This document shows positions 6,815-12,441 of a DNA stretch of 12,441 nt, one piece after another. Numbering within the stretch: position 1 is the first letter of the stretch; the number at the start of each line of letters is the position of its first letter. The notes under the pieces are model-generated. The model was not told the origin of the DNA and searched no databases. It saw nothing but the letters and a program-made list of their open reading frames with translations. This stretch comes from Patescibacteria group bacterium (GTDB lineage: Bacteria; Patescibacteriota; Microgenomatia; Levybacterales; UBA12049): assembly GCA_018900295.1 (NCBI GenBank), contig JAHIGH010000186.1, positions 1-12,441 on the forward strand. The letters run 5' to 3'. A program made the translations under genes and the position numbers.

Positions 6815-9054
6815 TAATAAAACTCTACTCTTGATTCTCCTTTTGGAATAAGTACAGAACGAAGAGTATAGTCAGCGCGAAAAACTTTTGCTTCCAAGCC
6901 ATTTACCCGCGCTTTCCATTTCGGATAATAATTGTCTGATAAAAACAATAGTCCGGGAGCGTGGGAAGATACCTTGATTATGACCTTTTCGGGAGTATGA
7001 GAAACAATAACGGCCTTATCCCCTTTTACTGTGCCGGTTATTTTTAGTCCCGGGTCTTCTTCAAGGATGAGTTCGTTCCTGAAATCAAAATTCTCGCTGT
7101 AAAGCCTTTTGATAATTTCTTTATCATTTTTTATAACTTCATAATCATAAAATAATTTAGCCCTGGGCAAGGCCCTTTTATTACTGAGCAACTGAAATTT
7201 ATCATCCTGATAAAAAACAGAATATTTATATTTACCATATTCATCTTTCGCCCATACAGGGAATGCCCAGTCCTTCCCTGTATCACCTATTACATGAAAA
7301 AGAACAGTAACTCCAAGCAGGTCGATAACTCTTTCGCTATACTTTCCACTCTTATCCAATACTGCCAGTGACCTGACAGCCGGTTGATATGTTCCTTTTG
7401 AAGCGCTCGTGAGAAATTCGCCATACCTTCGAATATATAAAGGGTCATATCCTTCAATTGAAGGAAGGCGGTAATAAGTATCTATATAAGAACCAAATTT
7501 ACCATAAACGCGCCCAGAACCTACAGATTTTTGCATCGCGCTTATTACGGGAATATCGGGGAAAACCAATTCTTTCGGATCAAAAGGTACCCATTTTTGG
7601 GCAAAACGAAAACTATCTATCATAGTTAATAAAATAAATAAGTATATAACTAAATTTACGTATCTTTTTGTTTTTATTTTTAAACTTAAGGTAATGAGTA
7701 TTGAGCCAAAGAAAAGTAAACCCGAAGGTAATAATAAATTTCTTGCAGCAATCAATGCTTTGTCTTTGGGTAATGTGATAAATAGGAGCAACCAGATAAA
7801 TAAAATAACAAAAATCAACGACACGCAACTAAGTATTACTTTTTTTATTTTTTTGTTATCCAATAATTTTTTTAAACTATCGAGACCGTAGGCCGCAAGC
7901 ACAGTAAATGAAAAGCTAAAAAACACTATGATCCTTGACGGGATGCTGGTTGAAAATACAGGTAATTTCAGGCTTACCAAAAGTGATTGAAGCGGAGTGT
8001 CTATTGCCAGGAATATCGCAGCGATACCTGCAAAAAGGAAGAAGCGGATATTTTTGTTTTCTTTTTTTCCAAGCAAGGAGATGATGACAAGAAGGAGCGG
8101 GATTATACCAATAAAACTTGCCCATTCTGCATAATTTCCTAACCAATCATTACGCGTTACGGGGTTGCCAAAAAAATCAGGGGCAAAGACGGTTATCAAA
8201 TTCCGGACAGGTATGGCTCCTTTATTGGAAAATAATTCACTGCGTACAGAATGTTGATAGATCTCAAGGGATGGAATAATCTGAATAAGCGAAATAATTA
8301 ATCCTCCAATAATAAAGACTAAGACTTTTAAAGCTGTTCTTTTATCATGAGTGCTGAAAAATTTGAAAAGTAAAAAAGCTAAAACATACAAAATAAGATA
8401 TAAACTTGTTTGGAAATGTCCGGAGAAAAATGAGGCGGCGACACAAAGGGATAAAAGAATTAAGGAAGAAAATTTTGGCCGCTCAAAGCTTTTTTCGATT
8501 GCATAAAGAGACAATGGTAAAAAAGTAATTGCCATTGATAGAGTGCCATACGGCATCCAAACAACAATAAAGCCGCAAAACATGAAAGCGATACTACCAA
8601 GAAGACTTCCTTCTTTTGATATTTTCAGTTGGCGTAAAAACAGCAGCATAAATAATCCGGCGAGCAGGGGCTGCAAAAGAATAAGAAAACTCCAAGCGTC
8701 AATAAATGGAAGAATAAAAAATAACAGATTAAAGGGTGAGAAAACGGCTGTCTGGAAATCGGCAACATGGGGATTGCCTGAAAAGCTGAATGGGTTCCAC
8801 CAAGGAATTCTACCTTTTTTTAGTTCTTCGATCGTATAATGTTTCCACGGATAAATCTGCGTTACTACATCCGAGATCGCATTATTTTTGACTGGAACCG
8901 TATATTGCTCGTAGTCTGCCCATGGGGAAAAGAAATTATTTTGATATATCGCCGGATAGGGCGCATCGCCTTTGAGGAAATATGGGCTACTAAAAATAAA
9001 CCAGATAAAAAATATGACTATAATCGGCCAGTATTTGAGAATAAATGATTTCAT
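6805..9054 (-). CDS. YfhO-family polytopic membrane protein (GT-C-like), second paralogue
   Basis: A 749-residue paralogue of the protein at 468-2885, sharing motifs throughout: SDVVTQIYPW at 61-70, WNPFSFSGNP at 86-95, GHFQT at 212-216, APDFFGNP at 291-298, GYDPLYIRRYGE at 535-546, and LLFLSDNYYPKWKARVNG near 702-719. An N-terminal membrane helix (about 8-23) is followed by an outside loop, about a dozen hydrophobic segments up to about residue 480, and a soluble C-terminal domain. It likely acts on the outer face of the membrane, possibly as a sugar transferase using a polyprenyl-phosphate donor; this is inferred from the family. The loop SFERPKFSSLILL (189-201) is continuous, whereas the other copy has the repeat-derived insert here. 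Like the other copy it ends right after the C-terminal domain (EFYYSP). It is the last glycan gene before the restriction-modification pair. Confidence 0.9.
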   Translation of the reverse strand: MKSFILKYWPIIVIFFIWFIFSSPYFLKGDAPYPAIYQNNFFSPWADYEQYTVPVKNNAISDVVTQIYPWKHYTIEELKKGRIPWWNPFSFSGNPHVADFQTAVFSPFNLLFFILPFIDAWSFLILLQPLLAGLFMLLFLRQLKISKEGSLLGSIAFMFCGFIVVWMPYGTLSMAITFLPLSLYAIEKSFERPKFSSLILLSLCVAASFFSGHFQTSLYLILYVLAFLLFKFFSTHDKRTALKVLVFIIGGLIISLIQIIPSLEIYQHSVRSELFSNKGAIPVRNLITVFAPDFFGNPVTRNDWLGNYAEWASFIGIIPLLLVIISLLGKKENKNIRFFLFAGIAAIFLAIDTPLQSLLVSLKLPVFSTSIPSRIIVFFSFSFTVLAAYGLDSLKKLLDNKKIKKVILSCVSLIFVILFIWLLLFITLPKDKALIAARNLLLPSGLLFFGSILITLSLKIKTKRYVNLVIYLFILLTMIDSFRFAQKWVPFDPKELVFPDIPVISAMQKSVGSGRVYGKFGSYIDTYYRLPSIEGYDPLYIRRYGEFLTSASKGTYQPAVRSLAVLDKSGKYSERVIDLLGVTVLFHVIGDTGKDWAFPVWAKDEYGKYKYSVFYQDDKFQLLSNKRALPRAKLFYDYEVIKNDKEIIKRLYSENFDFRNELILEEDPGLKITGTVKGDKAVIVSHTPEKVIIKVSSHAPGLLFLSDNYYPKWKARVNGLEAKVFRADYTLRSVLIPKGESRVEFYYSP

Positions 9055-9068
9055 TATGTTAAGGATTA

Positions 9069-9074
9069 AGTATA
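9069..9074 (-). promoter_or_regulatory. Possible -10 box for the YfhO gene at 9054
   Basis: TATACT on the minus strand, 14 nt before the ATG at 9054. A start about 7 nt downstream would leave a leader of about 8 nt, without a Shine-Dalgarno sequence. No good -35 box is visible. The 231-bp divergent gap 9055-9285 otherwise shows only AT-rich DNA and the promoter of the plus-strand gene. Confidence 0.35.
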
Positions 9075-9249
9075 ATCTTACTATAAAAAGACAAAAATTA
9101 CCAAGAAGCGGTTATTAAATAATCATGTTAATCAATACTTTCCTTGTCATTTGTCTAAATATAGGAATCTATAATAAGAAAAGGGTGTCGAGTTGTTGTT
9201 GGGATTATTAGTAACCACTGGTGCACTTCACAATAGACTTCGCGGAGGC

Positions 9250-9278
9250 TTGATATTTAAACTAAAATGTCCTATAAT
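9250..9278 (+). promoter_or_regulatory. Near-consensus sigma-70-type promoter; predicted leaderless start
   Basis: TTGATA (9250-9255), a 17-bp spacer, and TATAAT (9273-9278) differ from the sigma-70 consensus by one base in twelve. The expected start site, 7 nt past the -10 box, is 9285, one base before the ATG at 9286. This supports the ATG at 9286 as the true start, since an upstream TTG start at 9193 would lie before the promoter. Confidence 0.65.
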
Positions 9279-9285
9279 ATTGAAT

Positions 9286-9948
9286 ATGTTCAAGAATCTA
9301 ATAGCTTCGATAATAATTTTGTTGTTTGTTTCGATTTTACAAATTACAAAAGCGCAAGCCTCAGAAGGAATTGTGGAACTTGGAAACGTAAATGGATCAG
9401 CTACGCGTTGCTTTGCAATGTCTACTTTAATTAATAGATCTACTAATTATTTACTTGTAATACAGTGCCAAAATCTTATATACCCGATAGTACCTGTAGG
9501 TAAGTTTTATATTTTATGGTCAAATCCTATTAGCAGTGATAAGGACATAAAACCGATACGCATTGGGGATCTGGAATTTGGAAAGGGTAGTTTTAATCTT
9601 GAAAATTCATTTTCAAGTCTATTTATCACAAAGGAGCAAACACAATCTCCAGACCAGCCATCAAATGACAAGGTAATGGAGGGTAGGATTAAATCTATAT
9701 CATTTCTGGAGAAAGAACCAACTCCAACAATGACACCAACCCCAACACTGATACCAACTCCAACAATGATAATGTCGCCAACGATTGAACTAACACAGAA
9801 AATAACTCAAATAGCAACACCAGCAGCGCAACCGAAGAGTGGTTGGACCTTTTTAACCATAATGCGGGCTTTAGGTATCTTTGTTGTTATTATTATCTTC
9901 ATAATTACCAGTATATTCTATATTATAAGTAAAATACGCAAATCATAA
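9286..9948 (+). CDS. Exported protein with Pro/Thr linker and C-terminal membrane anchor, function unknown
   Basis: A 220-residue protein I do not recognise by family. It starts with a signal peptide (MFKNLIASIIILLFVSILQ, cleavage plausible after TKAQA at residue 25). A predicted outside domain of about 120 residues follows, rich in beta-prone stretches, with two cysteines (C42, C61) that could form a disulfide. Residues 145-166 form a linker of PTPT units (PTPTMTPTPTLI, PTPTMIMSPT). One membrane helix (about 188-212) ends in a basic tail (SKIRKS), so the C-terminus should be inside. The frame is open further upstream from a TTG at 9193, but the signal peptide and promoter both point to the ATG at 9286. 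It is the only plus-strand gene within this minus-strand glycan cluster. A surface or cell-wall role is a guess from its topology. Confidence 0.78.
   Translation: MFKNLIASIIILLFVSILQITKAQASEGIVELGNVNGSATRCFAMSTLINRSTNYLLVIQCQNLIYPIVPVGKFYILWSNPISSDKDIKPIRIGDLEFGKGSFNLENSFSSLFITKEQTQSPDQPSNDKVMEGRIKSISFLEKEPTPTMTPTPTLIPTPTMIMSPTIELTQKITQIATPAAQPKSGWTFLTIMRALGIFVVIIIFIITSIFYIISKIRKS
9717..9771 (+). repeat. 36-bp direct repeat encoding the Pro/Thr linker
   Basis: The 19-base block ACCAACTCCAACAATGAYA occurs at 9717-9735 and again at 9753-9771, a 36-base (12-codon) period, with a degenerate CCAACCCCAAC unit between. It encodes PTPTM twice. This suggests the linker grew by in-frame tandem duplication and may vary in length between strains. 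Confidence 0.7.
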
Positions 9949-9981
9949 AAATTTGAACATCTTTTTTTGCTTAATTATTTT

Positions 9982-10746
9982 TTACTTTGCGTTATTTTTC
10001 TTCTGCTGCATTTCCCAAAGACGGGCGTAGGTGATGAATATACTAAAGGCCTGATATATACTTTCGATTAATCCGGCTGTTCCGGCTTTGTAACCTTTTT
10101 GACGGAAATAGGAATCATAAAAGGCTGTAAGCATCACTCTGGGAAAACGCCACCAAGTCATGGCAGGATGATGGGCTTTGAACCGCAATTCTGCTTCGAT
10201 TTGCGACCAGACAAGTGTTTTATTGACCATGGATGTAAGATCCGTATGTGTATAATGCAGGAGAAAACCACTGAGTTCGCCAATTTTTCCGTCAAATAAT
10301 GGGGTCTCATGTACTTCTCCGCTCCAACCCTTTAAAGAATATCTCATAAATAATCTTTCAAGCGATTCGATAAATGGCCATTCATGACTTCCTAAATAAA
10401 AATTTTTACGGAGGATTTTGTAGGCGTGGTATTCAGATTGAGGGTCATTTATTACTTTCAAAACAGATTCTTTTAATTCCCTTGTCACTCTTTCGTCCGC
10501 GTCGATATAAAGAATCCATTTGTTTTTGGCTTTTTTTAACCCGAAATTGCGTTTTTCGGAAAAATTTTTACTTGAGGAATCCGGTGTTTCTACACGGGCG
10601 CTCAAACGCGTAGCTAAGTCTACTGTGCGGTCGGAAGAAGCATCGTCAATAACAATTATTTCATCGCAGAATGAAACCGACTCGATACAGTCGGCAATAA
10701 GGTTTTCTGAATTTTTGGTTAGAATGATTGCTGAAAGTTTGTGCAT
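9982..10746 (-). CDS. GT2 family glycosyltransferase, WaaE/KdtX-like
   Basis: A 254-residue family 2 glycosyltransferase of the lipopolysaccharide-core beta-glucosyltransferase type. MHKLSAIILTKNSENLIADC opens the GT-A fold. The nucleotide-binding acidic pair is D34-D35 (VIDDASSDRT), SEKRNFGLKKAK at 63-74 and the metal-binding DAD at 82-84 (YIDADERVT) follow, and GEVHE at 143-147 supplies likely acceptor-site residues. The C-terminal part has amphipathic segments (WWRFPRVMLTAFYDSYFRQKGY, in two pieces at 198-208 and 209-219) suited to membrane association. The acceptor need not be lipopolysaccharide, since the family is broad. It lies 43 bp after the previous GT2 gene, with the Shine-Dalgarno-like AAGGTGG 10 nt before the start. 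It converges with the plus-strand gene across 33 bp that hold T-rich DNA but no hairpin. Confidence 0.92.
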   Translation of the reverse strand: MHKLSAIILTKNSENLIADCIESVSFCDEIIVIDDASSDRTVDLATRLSARVETPDSSSKNFSEKRNFGLKKAKNKWILYIDADERVTRELKESVLKVINDPQSEYHAYKILRKNFYLGSHEWPFIESLERLFMRYSLKGWSGEVHETPLFDGKIGELSGFLLHYTHTDLTSMVNKTLVWSQIEAELRFKAHHPAMTWWRFPRVMLTAFYDSYFRQKGYKAGTAGLIESIYQAFSIFITYARLWEMQQKKNNAK

Positions 10747-10789
10747 GTTTTCACGTCCACCTTGAAGGAGTCATGGCTTCCACTTCGTT

Positions 10790-11731
10790 TCAGCCTGCCA
10801 CCTTCCAGGAGGACTTGTGTTCGAAATACGTTCCTTTCCCGAATTTTCTTAGATAGAAATCTTTAACTGCTTGCTTTTGCATGAGTCGTCCATTTAATAA
10901 TAAACGCAGGCTTTGTCTAATTAATGCTATTTTGGATCTCAAAGGCGCGTAAGTAAATCCAAAAAGCAATTGGTTCCGTGTCAAAAAATAATCATGTAAT
11001 TTATTTCCCGGGCCGCCTGATGACGCGGCGTTAACATGGATGAGGCACGCCCGCGGAACATAATAGATACTGAAGCCGGCTTTTTTAATCCGCTGTGATA
11101 AATCTGCATCTTCATAATAAAGAAAATATCTTTCATCAAATAATCCTATTTTTTCAAGAACTTCACTTTTGAAGAGCATACAACAACCTGTCGCGAAGTC
11201 TATTGGCTCGGTTTTGTCGTACTGGCCACGATCTACCTCGTCAACTCCGCGATGAACACTTTTAATATTTTTCCAGTCAGTATATCCACCGGCATACCAG
11301 ATAACTTTACCTAATTCCTTTTCGCTGTATCTGTCTTTGTAGAATTCGTGTCCTTTGGCAAAATAAATTTTGGGGACGGTAACTCCAATTCTTGCGTTAC
11401 TTTCAAGAGCCTTTAGAAGATTTTTTAACATATCCGAATAAACTTTGGTATCATTATTTATAATCAAAACATAATCCGCTTTTTGAGCAAGTGCCTCACG
11501 TATGCCAATATTATACCCTCCGGCAAAACCTTTATTTTCGTCATTCCTAAGTATCGTTATATTTTCTTTTTCTTCCTGATGATCAAGCTGAAATTTTATC
11601 TCAGAACCATTGTCTACGACGATGATTTGCAAATTAAAATTATTTTTTTCGATCCTTTGCAATGAAGCGAGAAGATTTTTTGTGTCTTTTTCAGTGTTAT
11701 AATTTACCGTAACAATAGCTACTTTTTTCAT
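10790..11731 (-). CDS. GT2 family glycosyltransferase, rhamnosyltransferase-like (WbbL type)
   Basis: A 313-residue family 2 glycosyltransferase. The first strand is KKVAIVTVNYNTE. VDNGS at 39-43 binds the nucleotide, NKGFAGGYNIGI is at 66-77, and the metal site is NND at 92-94 (LIINNDTKV). ATGCCMLF at 180-187, DERYFLYYEDADLSQRIKKAG near 199-219 (seen in two pieces, DE 199-200 and EDAD 207-210) and the downstream histidine H232 match dTDP-rhamnosyl transferases such as WbbL. The sugar is inferred from that family. It acts on a lipid-linked glycan at the cytoplasmic membrane face. Its ATG overlaps the flippase TGA in the sequence ATGA, which indicates translational coupling within one operon. 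Confidence 0.93.
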   Translation of the reverse strand: MKKVAIVTVNYNTEKDTKNLLASLQRIEKNNFNLQIIVVDNGSEIKFQLDHQEEKENITILRNDENKGFAGGYNIGIREALAQKADYVLIINNDTKVYSDMLKNLLKALESNARIGVTVPKIYFAKGHEFYKDRYSEKELGKVIWYAGGYTDWKNIKSVHRGVDEVDRGQYDKTEPIDFATGCCMLFKSEVLEKIGLFDERYFLYYEDADLSQRIKKAGFSIYYVPRACLIHVNAASSGGPGNKLHDYFLTRNQLLFGFTYAPLRSKIALIRQSLRLLLNGRLMQKQAVKDFYLRKFGKGTYFEHKSSWKVAG

Positions 11732-12441
11732 ATTTGCTGTTTTCTTTTTTTATTGAATAATATTCTTATATCATTTTCCACTTCTTTTTTCGCAAGCACA
11801 TACATCAAGGCCAAGTAAATTAATGCCCCAATTATTATAACAATAATGAGACTTAAAAGACTGCCAATGAAAATTTTGTTAACTGTAAATATCAGATATA
11901 CAGATAATATCCCGGTCGCAAGTGCCGGTTTGAAAATGATTTTGAAGAAACTGAAATCAACTATTTTTTTAACGATGCGCATTGTAATGAAAATGATTGG
12001 GATTATATTTATGAATGACGCCATCGCGACACCGTTGAATCCAAAGAAGTAAATCAATAAGGGGGTCAAAATCCATGTCATCGCTGTCCAGAGAATCATC
12101 ATCTTAAGAGTTGTCTTCACTCTGCCTGTCGCATCAAGTACATTGATAAGAATACCTGAAAATGACGAAACAAGCGCATTGAGTAAGAAAAAAATTAAGC
12201 TTGGTATCGCCAGCTCCCATTTTCCTTGCCATTTAGGAAAATACTGTATAAGAGGATTGGCAACGAACATCAGCGTAAACAGCGTTGGGAACATAATAAA
12301 GCTAATAAAGAAAAGGGATTTTTCAATTGCCAGGCGTAGATGATCTTTGTCATGCTGTAAACGGGAGAGGGCGGAAAAACTGACTTTTGTGACGCTGTCA
12401 ACAGTATACCTGTAAGTATAAAAAGCCAGGCGCTGTGCAAA
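11728..12441 (-). CDS. Wzx-like polysaccharide flippase, C-terminal part (cut by window edge)
   Basis: The reading frame stays open from 12441 down to the TGA at 11730-11728, giving about 237 residues; an internal ATG at 12294 is not the start, because the open codons before it fit the family. The first segment (SVTKVSFSALSRLQHDK) matches the conserved cytoplasmic loop of MOP-superfamily polysaccharide exporters (a 'V-x-F-x-x-L-S-R-L-x-x-D' pattern). About six hydrophobic segments follow, including FFISFIMFPTLFTLMFVA and WTAMTWILTPLLIYFFGF, with the LINVLDATGRVKTTLK loop and GVAMASFINII typical of the family. It ends in a basic tail (FNKKRKQQI). It should move a lipid-linked oligosaccharide to the outer face of the membrane. 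It is the first visible gene of the cluster that continues into the GT2 genes. Confidence 0.88.
   Translation of the reverse strand, partial: FAQRLAFYTYRYTVDSVTKVSFSALSRLQHDKDHLRLAIEKSLFFISFIMFPTLFTLMFVANPLIQYFPKWQGKWELAIPSLIFFLLNALVSSFSGILINVLDATGRVKTTLKMMILWTAMTWILTPLLIYFFGFNGVAMASFINIIPIIFITMRIVKKIVDFSFFKIIFKPALATGILSVYLIFTVNKIFIGSLLSLIIVIIIGALIYLALMYVLAKKEVENDIRILFNKKRKQQI

Noticed and set aside
9055..9249. Riboswitch or small RNA in the divergent gap (a TATAAT at 9170-9175 could start one)
   Set aside because: The nearest -35 candidates give spacers of 13 or 20 bp, and I see no stable hairpin or known riboswitch pattern.
9193..9285. N-terminal extension of the exported protein from a TTG codon
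   Set aside because: The signal peptide begins at the ATG at 9286, and the near-consensus promoter at 9250-9278 lies inside the proposed extension.
11538..11550. GTCATTCC-like bases inside the WbbL-like gene as another repeat copy
   Set aside because: The matching second arm is missing, and the bases encode the family motif LRNDENKG, so it is coincidence.
1..12441. Avoidance of GGNCC, the inferred restriction target
   Set aside because: By eye I count 6 sites (3210, 4213, 5458, 7171, 9845, 11010) against roughly 10-13 expected from base content; too weak to claim without a genome-wide count.
1..12441. CRISPR array, tRNA, integrase or prophage genes
   Set aside because: No regularly spaced direct repeats, cloverleaf pattern or recombinase-like protein was seen on either strand.

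Overview
This window looks like a surface-glycan locus from a small-genome bacterium, probably of the Candidate Phyla Radiation (Patescibacteria, Microgenomates-like). The support is AT-rich DNA, a small membrane protein resembling DUF5652, YfhO-type membrane proteins in tandem with glycosyltransferases, an exported protein with a Pro-Thr linker, and very short untranslated leaders. Genes end in TGA as well as TAA, so TGA is a stop (genetic code 11, not the Gracilibacteria-type code 25). The lineage is inferred from gene content; there is no rRNA or other marker gene here.

Most genes are on the minus strand. From the right edge leftwards: the 3' part of a Wzx-like polysaccharide flippase (11728-12441) overlaps by ATGA a rhamnosyltransferase-like GT2 (10790-11731), followed by a WaaE-like GT2 (9982-10746). 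A plus-strand gene (9286-9948) encodes an exported, membrane-anchored protein of unknown function. Then come a YfhO-family membrane protein (6805-9054), a DNA methyltransferase and TdeIII-like restriction endonuclease pair (5205-6779 and 4418-5203), a plus-strand small membrane protein (4152-4397), a GT4 glycosyltransferase (2989-4074), a second YfhO paralogue (468-2885), and the 5' part of another GT2 (1-289) leaving the window on the left.

The four soluble glycosyltransferases would assemble a lipid-linked glycan, the flippase would move it across the membrane, and the two YfhO proteins (GT-C-like, with large extracytoplasmic C-terminal domains) could add sugars on the outer face. This pathway is inferred; the sequence does not show the sugars. 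The restriction-modification cassette is visibly more AT-rich than its flanks and looks like a later insertion.

The most interesting features are: (1) a 122-bp inverted-repeat element lying in frame inside the first YfhO gene and adding about 41 residues that its paralogue lacks; (2) two related hairpin repeats just upstream and downstream of that same gene; (3) several promoters whose -10 box lies so close to the start codon that the mRNAs should be leaderless or nearly so. I see no tRNA, rRNA, CRISPR array, transposase, integrase or prophage gene, and no stretch over 300 bases without a gene.
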